From an uncultured Collinsella sp. (lineage in GTDB: Bacteria > Actinomycetota > Coriobacteriia > Coriobacteriales > Coriobacteriaceae), in assembly GCA_959600835.1 (NCBI GenBank), contig CAUGNQ010000069.1, forward strand, positions 1 through 8,685: a DNA stretch of 8,685 bases, read 5' to 3'. The notes below the pieces were generated by a model. That model ran no database searches and was not told where the DNA came from. It was given only the letters and a program-made list of their open reading frames with translations. The translations under genes were made by a program, and so were the position numbers. This document shows, piece after piece, positions 1 through 6,604 of this stretch (positions within the stretch are counted from its first letter, which is position 1; every line of letters starts with the position of its first letter).

Positions 1-15
1 GCGCCATTCGGAAAC

Positions 16-72
16 GTCTCGATCTGTAACAACTGGAGCCGATATTTCCGCCTAGATGTTACAGATCGAGAC
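16..72. repeat. Long inverted repeat (21-bp stem, 15-nt loop)
   Basis: The arms at 16-31 and 57-72 are perfect reverse complements (16 bp, beginning GTCTCGATCTGTAAC). The pairing continues inward to 36/52 with one A-A mismatch and one G-T wobble, leaving a 15-nt loop at 37-51. Neither strand has a U-tract directly after the stem, so it is not a classical intrinsic terminator. It lies in non-coding DNA downstream of the leftward peptidase gene. It could be a dispersed intergenic repeat or MITE, an RNA hairpin at the 3' end of a gene lying left of the window, or a protein-binding site. The structure is certain; its role is unknown. Confidence 0.7.
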
Positions 73-81
73 AAAACTGGT

Positions 82-105
82 GGGACGGGCTGAGCTGCCC
101 CGCCC
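82..105. other. GC-rich bulged stem-loop
   Basis: Bases 82-84, 86 and 87-90 can pair with 103-105, 102 and 97-100, with single bulges at A85 and C101 and a TGAGCT loop. There is no U-run on the plus strand. Read on the minus strand it is followed by a short T-containing stretch (CAGTTTTGTC), so it could add to termination of leftward transcripts that pass the first terminator. The role is uncertain. Confidence 0.3.
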
Positions 106-114
106 AAGCGGCGG

Positions 115-159
115 AAAAGAAAAGGTAGATTTTTAGGCATGTCCCAAAAATCTACCTTT
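115..159 (-). terminator. Intrinsic terminator of the M16C peptidase gene
   Basis: A perfect 14-bp inverted repeat pairs 121-134 with 146-159 around an 11-nt loop. On the minus strand the stem begins five bases after the peptidase stop codon (165-167) and is followed by TTTTCTTTT (115-123 read in reverse). This is the layout of a rho-independent terminator, although the stem is AT-rich for this genome. It should end leftward transcription of the peptidase gene. Confidence 0.8.
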
Positions 160-164
160 GTGCG

Positions 165-3100
165 TTAGCCCATCAGGTCGATGACGTTAAAGCCGGCGTT
201 GCTCTTGGCGATGACGTCTCGGCCGCCAAAGACACAGGTGGGCGAGACGGCTGCGATGCGCGTCACGTCGGCGCCGAGCGAGCGAAGCTCACCGGGCGTG
301 GCGGCGAGCATCTGGGCGCGGCGTTCCTCGCGTGCGTGCGGATCGAGCCCGGCCAGGTAGGTCGTGTTGCGGCGCTTGGTGAGCGCGTACGGCTTCACCG
401 GCGCGTCCATGCCGCTCACGCAGCTCACGATAAAGCCCTCAAAGGCAGCCTCGTCGGGCTCAAAGCTGCCGAGCCATTCGCCCGCGCGCGCCACGCGCTC
501 AATCGAGGGGTCGATTGCCGGGTCGCGGTAGGTGTAGAACGCCGCCTGACGCTCGCCGGCCGCGCGGAATCCGCAGCCGTACGCACCGCCCTTAACGCGG
601 ATCTCGTTCCACAGATAGTCGTAGGAGAGCGCGTTGGCGGCAACCGCCCAGGCGCCCGTCACGTCGATGCCCAGGCGACGCGGATCGCACGCGCTTGCCG
701 CAAAGCAGATATCGCTGGGGATGACAAAGGCCTCGTGGCGGTCGTGCGGCGTCGGCACCACGAGCGCGTTGCGGCCGGCATCGGCGCCGTCGCCAGCGCC
801 TAGCCCCAGGTCGCCCGCGGCTGCCCGGTACGCGTCAAAGTCCTCGTCGCTGCCGGTAAAGCTCGCCAGGCAGCCGTCGGCCACAAAGATGCGCTCCGCC
901 AGCTCGGCAAGCTTGGTACGCAGCCCGTCCACGCGCCCGTCAAAGTGCTCGAGCAAATCGCGCAGGAACAAGTAGAAGTCTACGCCCGAGAGCTGCTCGC
1001 GCACCACGGCCGAAGGCGAGCTGTAGCTCATCGCGCGACCGAGCGCCGCCGAATGACCGTTGTTGATAAAGCCCTGCTCAAGCCCAATGCGAATCTGTGT
1101 GAGCACGTCGCGCATGCGGTCGGCGTCGGCGTCTGCCAAAAGCGTGCTCGACCATACCTCGCGCGGCAGACTCGCCAGCGCATCGATCTTCTCGGACAGG
1201 GCGCCGGCGCTCACCAGCAGGTAGGGGCGCACGCCGTCCACTTCGGGCTGCGTCATGACCTCGGTCGTAAAGCTCAAAAAGCCCAGCTTGCCAGCGAGCA
1301 AGTTGTCGAGTTCCTCGGCCGAGTGCTCGCTCGTGGGCAGCTGTTTGAGAAGGCGGCAGAGCAGTGTCACATAGGGCAGGTCCTCAAACGCGACGCAGCT
1401 CAGGTCGAAATACTGCATGGCGTAGGCCAGACGGTTGGTGGGGATGCCGTGGCGCAGGCAGGGGATGGGCGCGGTCGTGTCCACGACCAGTGGCGGCTCG
1501 GGGCGCGCCTCGCCAATGTCGGACACGCGCAGGCGCGGCAGCGTGGCCTTGGCCTCGGGTGTGTCTTCCGCCTCCTGCGCGGCACGCAGCGCGGCCGTGC
1601 GCTCGACCACGTCGGCCAGCTCGGCATCGGTCATGGCATCGCGCTTGGCTGCCAGCTCGGCGGCCTCGGCACCCTCCGAACCCTCGGCGGCGTCCACCGG
1701 CACCAGCTCGACCAGTGCCATGTGATCGTTCTGCAGCACCAGCTCGCGCAGCAGGTCCTCAAAATAGCTGCCGTCCAGCTCGCCGCGCAGCTCCTCGTAC
1801 ACCGGACCGTACTTGAGCGCCAGCGTTGCAGCATCGTCATCGTAGAGCCAGGTGCTCAGCGCGTCGCACGCAATGGCCACGCCGTCGGCGATACCGTAGT
1901 CGCGCTGGCGCAGGTCGTATTCGTTGCTGCTGATGATGGCTTCCAGGCGCTCGCGCGGAACGCCGTGCTCGCACAGGTCGCGGCAGGCGTCCTGGAACAC
2001 GCGGCGCAGCTCGCGCGCCACGCCGGGCTGCGCATTTTGCAGCATGATGAGCTCGTAGGGCTGCAGGCTTTCGGCCGCGGTGTAGCTCACCACGTTGCCG
2101 CCCAGGCCGGCGGCCAGAATGGCCTTCTTAACCGGCGCTTCGTTGGAGCCCAGCAGTGCCTCAAACAGGATATCCGCCGCGATCGTGCGTTTGCGGTCGA
2201 GCGCGCTGCCCAGCACCAGGCCCAGGCCCACCAGGGCGTTCTCGGGTGTAGTGGCCATCTCGACGCGCTTGTACTCGCAGGTCACGGGTGCCTGCACGCC
2301 CAGCGGATTGGGCGCCAGCGTGGACGGGTCCTCGCCGGCGGCGACGGCAGCGTCCATGCGGCGGCTCGCGGCACTCGGCTGCGACAGATAACGCTCGTCC
2401 AAAAAGGCCAGTGCGCGGTCCACATCTAGGTCGCCGTAGAGCGTTATATAAGAGTTGGAAGGATTGTAGTGGCGCGCGTGCGTGTCCAGGAACTGCTCGT
2501 AGGTGAGCGCAGGGATTGCGCGCGGGTCGCCGCCGCTCTCGTGCGCATAGGCGGTGTCGGGATAGAGCGCGGCGTTGACGGCGTCGTCCAGCACGCTCAT
2601 GGGGTCGGACAGCGCGCCCTTCATCTCGTTGAACACCACGCCGTTATAGCGCAGCGTGCCCTCGTGCAGGCTCGCGGCGCTGCCGTCGCCCCCGGCGTCC
2701 TCCGGCAGGTCCAGCTCGTAGTGCCAGCCCTCCTGCTCAAAAATGGTGGGCTTGGTGTAGATGGCCGGGTTGAACACCGCGTCCAGGTACACGTCCATCA
2801 GGTTGTACAGGTCCTGTTCGTTGGTGGTGGCAACGGGGTAGATGGTCTTGTCGGGGTAGGTCATGGCGTTGAGGAACGTCTGCATGGAGCTCTTGATCAG
2901 GTCCACGAACGGCTCCTTGACGGGAAACTTGGCCGATCCGCACAGCACCGAGTGCTCAAGAATATGGAACACGCCGGTGGAATCGGCCGGCGGCGTCTTA
3001 AAGCCAATGGCAAAGGCCTTGTTCTCGTCGTCGCACGCCAGGTACAGCAGGCGAGCGCCCGAGGTAGTGTGTCGCAGCACGTAAGCGTCCGAGTCGAGCT

Positions 3101-3203
3101 CGGGCACGGTCTCACAGCGCTCGACGGCAAAGTCGTGGCAGGTAGTGCCGGGCACCAGCAGCGCGGCGGCAGCGGCGCGCGGATCGGTTGAGGTGGTGGA
3201 CAT
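165..3203 (-). CDS. M16C family zinc metallopeptidase (PreP-like)
   Basis: This is a 1012-aa cytosolic protein of the presequence-protease (PreP/Cym1) branch of family M16C, which degrades unstructured oligopeptides inside a two-half clam-shell chamber. The inverted zinc motif HILEH is at residues 80-84, with the catalytic base E83. The third zinc ligand is E193 in NEMKGA. The substrate-side Arg/Tyr pair of the C-terminal half is R869 and Y875 in RVKGGAYG. The hinge around LPRLRVSDI (555-563) leads into the M16C-associated domain. A short Gly/Ser/Ala/acidic loop (about 167-183) lies between the metal ligands. The start is the ATG at 3203 because AAAGGAG stands seven bases before it. The frame is open to 3377, but the extra 58 residues show no domain and lack a ribosome-binding site. 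There is no signal peptide, and length and motifs look intact. The gene is transcribed away from the PTS locus, so a shared role is unproven. Confidence 0.93.
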   Translation of the reverse strand: MSTTSTDPRAAAAALLVPGTTCHDFAVERCETVPELDSDAYVLRHTTSGARLLYLACDDENKAFAIGFKTPPADSTGVFHILEHSVLCGSAKFPVKEPFVDLIKSSMQTFLNAMTYPDKTIYPVATTNEQDLYNLMDVYLDAVFNPAIYTKPTIFEQEGWHYELDLPEDAGGDGSAASLHEGTLRYNGVVFNEMKGALSDPMSVLDDAVNAALYPDTAYAHESGGDPRAIPALTYEQFLDTHARHYNPSNSYITLYGDLDVDRALAFLDERYLSQPSAASRRMDAAVAAGEDPSTLAPNPLGVQAPVTCEYKRVEMATTPENALVGLGLVLGSALDRKRTIAADILFEALLGSNEAPVKKAILAAGLGGNVVSYTAAESLQPYELIMLQNAQPGVARELRRVFQDACRDLCEHGVPRERLEAIISSNEYDLRQRDYGIADGVAIACDALSTWLYDDDAATLALKYGPVYEELRGELDGSYFEDLLRELVLQNDHMALVELVPVDAAEGSEGAEAAELAAKRDAMTDAELADVVERTAALRAAQEAEDTPEAKATLPRLRVSDIGEARPEPPLVVDTTAPIPCLRHGIPTNRLAYAMQYFDLSCVAFEDLPYVTLLCRLLKQLPTSEHSAEELDNLLAGKLGFLSFTTEVMTQPEVDGVRPYLLVSAGALSEKIDALASLPREVWSSTLLADADADRMRDVLTQIRIGLEQGFINNGHSAALGRAMSYSSPSAVVREQLSGVDFYLFLRDLLEHFDGRVDGLRTKLAELAERIFVADGCLASFTGSDEDFDAYRAAAGDLGLGAGDGADAGRNALVVPTPHDRHEAFVIPSDICFAASACDPRRLGIDVTGAWAVAANALSYDYLWNEIRVKGGAYGCGFRAAGERQAAFYTYRDPAIDPSIERVARAGEWLGSFEPDEAAFEGFIVSCVSGMDAPVKPYALTKRRNTTYLAGLDPHAREERRAQMLAATPGELRSLGADVTRIAAVSPTCVFGGRDVIAKSNAGFNVIDLMG

Positions 3204-3255
3204 ATGCAGTCTCCTTTGACGCCCCAGCGGGGGCGAATCGAGTCGAATCCTCGAG

Positions 3256-3284
3256 AGTATACCCATATGGGGCCGTGGTTCTGC
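3256..3284 (-). promoter_or_regulatory. Candidate promoter of the peptidase gene
   Basis: Read on the minus strand, TATACT (3256-3261) is a good -10 box about 53 bases before the peptidase start codon, giving a leader of roughly 45 nt. The -35 region around 3279-3284 (GCAGAA) is a poor match. The rest of the divergent region, 3285-3390, shows only a small 10-bp palindrome CCTAGCTAGG at 3315-3324. Confidence 0.35.
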
Positions 3285-3393
3285 GGCGAACTGGAGACGA
3301 TGTGGGTGGACTAGCCTAGCTAGGTTGATAACGAATGCCGCGGGTAGCCGCTGCATCCCGCTAAAGTGAAATAACACCCCGTTTACCGAATCA

Positions 3394-3418
3394 TTTAGGA
3401 AATATATGGACTCCTAAA
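3394..3418. promoter_or_regulatory. Inverted repeat upstream of the regulator gene
   Basis: TTTAGGA (3394-3400) and TCCTAAA (3412-3418) are perfect inverted copies separated by 11 bases. They lie where the -35 region of the regulator promoter is expected. This could be an operator for the GntR protein or for another regulator. It does not match the half-sites seen before the PTS operons, so its role is open. Confidence 0.3.
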
Positions 3419-3420
3419 AA

Positions 3421-3453
3421 GTTCTAATACAATATAAGTCATATATCTATAAG
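3421..3453 (+). promoter_or_regulatory. Promoter and half-site cluster before the GntR gene
   Basis: This AT-rich stretch contains a possible -10 box TACAAT (3428-3433) without a clear -35. It also holds several elements resembling the arms of the operator-like palindromes before the PTS genes: GTTCTA (3421-3426), TATAAG (3433-3438), GTCATA (3438-3443) and TATAAG again (3448-3453). The spacing between arms is shorter than the 8 bp seen at the other two sites. Autoregulation by the GntR protein is the likely meaning, but this is an inference. Confidence 0.4.
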
Positions 3454-3483
3454 CTGCTGATTCCTTGCAAAGGTATGGTTGAT

Positions 3484-4188
3484 ATGGTTGAAGCAAATAG
3501 CGTTATCCCCCTGTACAAACAGATTGTTCGTGCGCTTTCTGATTCGATCGCCAACGGCACGTACCGCCCGGGAGATAAGCTTCCGACCGAGGCGGAGCTC
3601 ATCGAGCAATTTGGCGTGAGCCGAATAACGGTTCGCTCCGCAATTAAAGAAATGGAAGATGCTGGGCTTGTTGAGAGGGCCCGCGGCAAGGGCACGTTCG
3701 TTTCGTCGGACACACAGATGTATGCCGCGGACGACCGTGAGAGCTTTACCCATTCGTGCCAGCTTGCTGGAAAACAGGCGTCTACCAGGGTTCTCGCAAT
3801 GGGCTGGGACTTCCCAAGCCTGCGAGACGCGAAGTTCCTAGGCGTAGACGATACCCAAAAGGTATTGCGTAGTCGTCGTCTGCGCCTTGTGGATGACAAG
3901 CCCACGATGCTGGAAACCAATAGCTATTCCGCTGCGCTTTCTTTTTTGGAGCATGAATCCCTCGAGGATTCGCTGATGGCGGTACTCGATCGCCAGGGGA
4001 TCAAGATGGGTCCCAACACGCGTACGCTCGAGGTCTGCTATGCGAGCGAGCTCGAGGCGACATACCTTAACGTGGAGCTGGACTCTCCGCTGCTTCTGTT
4101 TGTCGATAGACGTTATGCTCCAAGCGGCGAGCCGCTTTTCATCTCCCGTCAGGTGTACTGCACCGAGCGACTGAAGTTCTATCTGTAA
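3484..4188 (+). CDS. GntR-family regulator with UTRA domain (HutC type)
   Basis: This is a 234-aa transcription factor. Residues 9-73 form a winged helix-turn-helix of the GntR family: IPLYKQ at the start, PTEAELIEQFGVSRITVRSA as the HTH (34-53), and ERARGKGTFV as the wing. Residues from about 85 to the end match a UTRA effector domain (HutC subfamily), which usually binds a phosphosugar or a small metabolite and releases the protein from DNA. The full-length HutC-type architecture is present. The ATG at 3484 is preferred over the in-frame ATG at 3475, because the only Shine-Dalgarno-like AAAGG (3469-3473) is ten bases before 3484 but one base before 3475. It lies directly upstream of the PTS and deglycase genes in the same direction, so it is probably their local repressor, with the phosphorylated substrate as inducer. 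Its exact ligand cannot be read. Confidence 0.9.
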   Translation: MVEANSVIPLYKQIVRALSDSIANGTYRPGDKLPTEAELIEQFGVSRITVRSAIKEMEDAGLVERARGKGTFVSSDTQMYAADDRESFTHSCQLAGKQASTRVLAMGWDFPSLRDAKFLGVDDTQKVLRSRRLRLVDDKPTMLETNSYSAALSFLEHESLEDSLMAVLDRQGIKMGPNTRTLEVCYASELEATYLNVELDSPLLLFVDRRYAPSGEPLFISRQVYCTERLKFYL

Positions 4189-4194
4189 GCAAGG

Positions 4195-4226
4195 GCGGCC
4201 GTTCTGTAAAAGGAGCGGCCGTTTTA
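4195..4226 (+). terminator. Intrinsic terminator of the GntR gene
   Basis: Arm 4195-4205 pairs with 4212-4222 (core CGGCCG on both sides, with some G-U pairs) around a GTAAAA loop. It is followed by TTT and lies seven bases after the regulator stop codon. This separates the regulator transcript from the PTS genes. Confidence 0.75.
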
Positions 4227-4283
4227 CCGACCAATTGTTACCGTTCGCGGAATTAGAGAACTAACGCACCGCAAAAAAGGAAA

Positions 4284-4314
4284 TTGCTTATATACTTTGT
4301 TATGACAATATAGT
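4284..4314 (+). promoter_or_regulatory. Promoter and candidate operator of the EIIA-EIIB operon
   Basis: TTGCTT (4284-4289) is a plausible -35. The -10 is AATATA (4307-4312, 17-bp spacer) or TATAGT (4309-4314, 19-bp spacer). An imperfect 20-bp palindrome, CTTATATACTTTGTTATGAC (4287-4306), fills the spacer and matches 14 of 20 positions of the site before the deglycase gene. A repressor bound here would block polymerase directly. Confidence 0.55.
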
Positions 4315-4338
4315 ACGTCTTATTGATATTGGAGAACT

Positions 4339-4758
4339 ATGAATAAGATATTGCTAGCGAGTCATGGTTATCTCGCCCAAGGTATGAAAAGCTCTCTGGA
4401 GATTCTGATGGGCGCCAACGACCGAATCGAGTGTCTGTGCGCCTATGTCGATGACGACACGAGGGATGTCGCAGCGCTTATCGATGCTTGGATGGAGTCG
4501 AAGGATCCGGCCGACACGTGGTTTGTCGTAACTGACATCTTTGGCGGTTCCGTAAACAACGAGTTCATCCAGAGGCAGGCCGCCGGATCGTTTACGTTGA
4601 TCGCCGGAATGAACTTGCCGCTGCTGGTGGAAATGGTTACACAGCTGGACTTCCTAGATGCGGACAAGGCCAAAGCCGCGGTCGAGGGATCGCGTTCGTT
4701 TATCCAGCTTTGTGAGGCGGCGGATATGCTCGCCGATGTCGAAGAAGAAGAGTTCTAG
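4339..4758 (+). CDS. PTS mannose/fructose/sorbose-family EIIA
   Basis: This is a 139-aa cytosolic phosphocarrier of the EIIA-Man family. It takes phosphate from HPr and passes it to EIIB. The expected N-terminal beta-strand and active-site histidine are present: KILLASHG, with H9 as the phosphorylation site. FVVTDIFGGSVNNEF (about residues 61-75) is the second conserved block of the family. The protein is a free-standing EIIA rather than an EIIAB fusion as in E. coli ManX, and it ends in an acidic EEEEF tail. GGAG at 4331-4334 supports the ATG. The gene is first in a two-gene unit with EIIB, 62 bases upstream of it. EI and HPr are not in the window, as is normal. The family is clear; the sugar is not given by this subunit. 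Confidence 0.93.
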   Translation: MNKILLASHGYLAQGMKSSLEILMGANDRIECLCAYVDDDTRDVAALIDAWMESKDPADTWFVVTDIFGGSVNNEFIQRQAAGSFTLIAGMNLPLLVEMVTQLDFLDADKAKAAVEGSRSFIQLCEAADMLADVEEEEF

Positions 4759-4820
4759 CTCAAGCTTCAACGAATAATTCAACCCTGTCATTACCTTTAT
4801 TACGCGCGGAGATGATTACG

Positions 4821-5294
4821 ATGATTAAGCTTACGAGGGTCGATTACCGATTGATTCACGGCCAGGTCGCCATGTCCTGGACGCATGCGCTGGATGTCGA
4901 TTGCATCCTGTGTGCCAGCGACGCCGTGGCAAAAGACGACATGAGAAAAGCCGCTTTGAGGCTAGCTCGTCCCAACGGCGTGAAGCTCGTCATAAAAGAC
5001 GTGAACGCTGCTATCGAGGCGCTCAACAGCGGCGTCACCGACAAGTATTCGCTGTTTATCGTTGTCGAGACGATCGAGGATGCCTATCGCCTTGCTAAGG
5101 GTTGCAAAGACATCAAGGAGATCAATTTGGGCGGAACTCGAAAGTCTCCCGAGACCACGCTTCATCCGACCCCCGCGATCTTTGCGACCGAAACCGATGC
5201 CGAGCATATCCAAGAGCTTGTCAACGATGGCGTGGTTATCGAAATCCGTCAGGTTCCCAATGACTCAAAGGTACTTGCCAAGGACGTTTTCTAG
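4821..5294 (+). CDS. PTS mannose/fructose/sorbose-family EIIB
   Basis: This is a 157-aa cytosolic subunit of the sorbose-type EIIB family, which transfers phosphate from EIIA to the sugar bound by EIIC/EIID. The active-site block is RVDYRLIHGQV near the N-terminus, with phospho-histidine H13. INLGG in the central part is also typical. Length fits the family. The ATG at 4821 is chosen because GGAG (4808-4811) is nine bases upstream. The in-frame ATG at 4812 touches the Shine-Dalgarno sequence and would add only MIT. It is the last gene before a strong terminator, so EIIA and EIIB form a unit separate from EIIC and EIID, although the four proteins must work as one permease. Confidence 0.93.
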   Translation: MIKLTRVDYRLIHGQVAMSWTHALDVDCILCASDAVAKDDMRKAALRLARPNGVKLVIKDVNAAIEALNSGVTDKYSLFIVVETIEDAYRLAKGCKDIKEINLGGTRKSPETTLHPTPAIFATETDAEHIQELVNDGVVIEIRQVPNDSKVLAKDVF

Positions 5295-5344
5295 CTGGAA
5301 ACATGCCATTGTCTAGCATTTATTAACTAGGTCCTCCTTTCTTT

Positions 5345-5376
5345 AGCCCGCCGATCATTTGATCGGCGGGCTTTTT
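5345..5376 (+). terminator. Strong intrinsic terminator after EIIB
   Basis: A 12-bp perfect stem (5345-5356 region pairing with 5361-5372, core GCCCGCCGATC/GATCGGCGGGC) with a loop of four bases or fewer is followed by TTTTT. It sits about 50 bases after the EIIB stop and before a new promoter, so it splits the PTS genes into two transcripts or limits read-through into the deglycase gene. Confidence 0.9.
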
Positions 5377-5410
5377 ATTAAAGAAAAATCAAAAAAATCT
5401 GAAATAGTTC

Positions 5411-5441
5411 TTGCATAGTTAGTTATATAAAGTATTATAAC
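5411..5441 (+). promoter_or_regulatory. Promoter and candidate operator of the deglycase operon
   Basis: TTGCAT (5411-5416) and TATTAT (5433-5438) are separated by 16 bp, giving a predicted transcript start near 5445. An imperfect palindrome GTTATATAAAGTATTATAAC (5422-5441), with perfect 6-bp outer arms GTTATA/TATAAC, overlaps the spacer and the -10 box. It resembles the site before EIIA, so repression by the neighbouring GntR protein is likely. Confidence 0.6.
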
Positions 5442-5447
5442 GTCATG

Positions 5448-5468
5448 GGATGAATGAAGGGTTCATCC
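5448..5468 (+). other. Hairpin at the 5' end of the deglycase mRNA leader
   Basis: GGATGAA (5448-5454) and TTCATCC (5462-5468) are perfect inverted copies around a 7-nt loop. With a transcript start near 5445 the hairpin would lie a few bases from the 5' end, a place where stem-loops protect mRNA from 5'-dependent decay. It leaves the Shine-Dalgarno sequence (TAGGAG, 5477-5482) free. It could instead be a protein-binding site on DNA. Confidence 0.45.
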
Positions 5469-5488
5469 AAGTGAGTTAGGAGTAAGGG

Positions 5489-6523
5489 ATGTTCAATTTC
5501 GATGAGCCTCGTTACGAGAAGGTTGTGAGCGATGCCCTCGCTCTCCGTCCTCAGATTGAGGCTGCCGTGGACAAGGTCTGCGAGCAGGGTTATTCCAACA
5601 TCTTCTTCATCGGCTGCGGCGGCACCTGGGCCCACACGCTCCCGATGAAGTATTGGGTCGAGACCACCACGGCCGACGTCGACGTCCACTGCGAGATTGC
5701 CGCTGAGTTCCTCGCATGCCCGCCCAAGACCTTCAACAAGGACTCGGTCTGCGTCTTCTCCACCCGTACCGGCACCACCCCCGAGATCATCGAGGCCGCC
5801 AAGTTCTGCCAGGAGCAGGGTGCCCGCACGCTGATGTATGTCTCCAACGACAACACCCCGGCCACTGAGTACGCCGATTACAAGTTCTTCAGCTTCGCCG
5901 AGGACGACGTTCTGTGCGAGGCCATCTACACCTACCAGATCACGCTGGTCGCCCGCTTCCTCAAGAACGCCGGCGCCTTCCCCAAGTACGACACCTTCAT
6001 GGAGGAGTTCGGTAACATCGCTCCGTACCTCATCAAGGCCAAGGACGCTCAGGACGAGCGCTGCGCCGCCATGGCCGAGGACTTCAAGGACACCGATTAC
6101 CACATGGTGATTGGCTCCGGCATGCTCTGGGGTGAGGCCTACGACTACGCTATGTGCATTCTCGAGGAGATGCAGTGGATCAAGACCAAGTCTATCCACG
6201 CCGCCGAGTTCTTCCACGGCACCATCGAACTCTGCGAGGAGGGCACGAGCCTCATCATGCTCTACGGCGAGGACGACACCCGTAAGCTCATGGACCGCGT
6301 GGACAACTTCACTCACATGCTCGCCGACGAGAAGGGCGTCCATGTCCGCGTGAACAAGTTCGACACCGCCGAGGTCGAGCTGCCGTTCAGCGACCCCGAG
6401 TTCCGCAAGATCGTCTCCCCGATGGTCACCTACACCATCACCGAGCGTCTGAGCTGCCATCTCGAGCACGTCCGTAACCACCCGCTCACCACGCGTCGTT
6501 ACTATCACCAGATGAACTACTAA
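5489..6523 (+). CDS. SIS-domain 6-phosphosugar-amino acid deglycase, FrlB/FraB-like
   Basis: This is a 344-aa cytosolic enzyme with two SIS domains. The first has the phosphosugar-binding blocks FFIGCGGT (39-46) and STRTGTTPE (91-99). The second contains E227 (in LEEMQW) and H243 (in AEFFHG). Their spacing of 16 matches the catalytic Glu/His pair reported for FraB (E214/H230), and it aligns by eye with E. coli FrlB. The C-terminal HPLTTRRYY resembles the FrlB ending HNPDERRYY, and length agrees (FrlB about 340 aa). The reaction would be cleavage of a phosphorylated Amadori or Heyns compound to a hexose 6-phosphate and an amino acid. TAGGAG six bases before the ATG supports the start. Codons are strongly biased: Phe is always TTC and Lys always AAG, unlike the neighbouring PTS genes, which suggests high expression. 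Substrate (fructoselysine, glucoselysine, fructose-asparagine or another) cannot be settled here. An amino-sugar isomerase role is less likely. Confidence 0.85.
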   Translation: MFNFDEPRYEKVVSDALALRPQIEAAVDKVCEQGYSNIFFIGCGGTWAHTLPMKYWVETTTADVDVHCEIAAEFLACPPKTFNKDSVCVFSTRTGTTPEIIEAAKFCQEQGARTLMYVSNDNTPATEYADYKFFSFAEDDVLCEAIYTYQITLVARFLKNAGAFPKYDTFMEEFGNIAPYLIKAKDAQDERCAAMAEDFKDTDYHMVIGSGMLWGEAYDYAMCILEEMQWIKTKSIHAAEFFHGTIELCEEGTSLIMLYGEDDTRKLMDRVDNFTHMLADEKGVHVRVNKFDTAEVELPFSDPEFRKIVSPMVTYTITERLSCHLEHVRNHPLTTRRYYHQMNY

Positions 6524-6544
6524 TCCTCTCAAATTGCTGCGGTT

Positions 6545-6583
6545 GTCTGCAGGCGAGCTGCGCAGAACGCCTCGCCTGCAGAC
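6545..6583 (+). other. Intercistronic hairpin between deglycase and EIIC
   Basis: GTCTGCAGGCGAG (6545-6557) pairs perfectly with CTCGCCTGCAGAC (6571-6583) around a 13-nt loop. It starts about 20 bases after the deglycase stop codon. Only a broken T-run follows (CTGTTTCTGG), so it is probably a leaky terminator or a 3'-end stabiliser that lets the deglycase message accumulate above the downstream membrane subunits. Confidence 0.7.
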
Positions 6584-6604
6584 CTGTTTCTGGGGTTGAT
6601 CGAA

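Noticed and set aside
945..2429. Long plus-strand open frame (494 codons) opposite the peptidase gene
   Set aside because: It lies wholly antisense to a well-supported M16C gene, its translation has no domain-like pattern (rich in His, Gln, Arg, Gly), and long antisense frames are usual in GC-rich coding DNA.
3315..3324. 10-bp palindrome CCTAGCTAGG
   Set aside because: A short self-complementary sequence is expected by chance at this length, and no second copy is seen near the other promoters.
3204..3377. 58-codon N-terminal extension of the peptidase
   Set aside because: It is open in frame but has no ribosome-binding site and no similarity to the family start, and it covers the likely promoter. 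AAAGGAG before 3203 decides the start.
5450..5479. Nine-codon upstream ORF (MNEGFIQVS) in the deglycase leader, with its stop overlapping the Shine-Dalgarno sequence
   Set aside because: There is no ribosome-binding site of its own, and the ATG is inside the leader hairpin. A leader peptide cannot be excluded, but nothing supports it.
5435..6532. Long minus-strand open frame (365 codons) opposite the deglycase gene
   Set aside because: It is the mirror of the strongly C-biased codons of the deglycase. The product is low-complexity (Val, Gly, Leu, Glu, Asp) without motifs.
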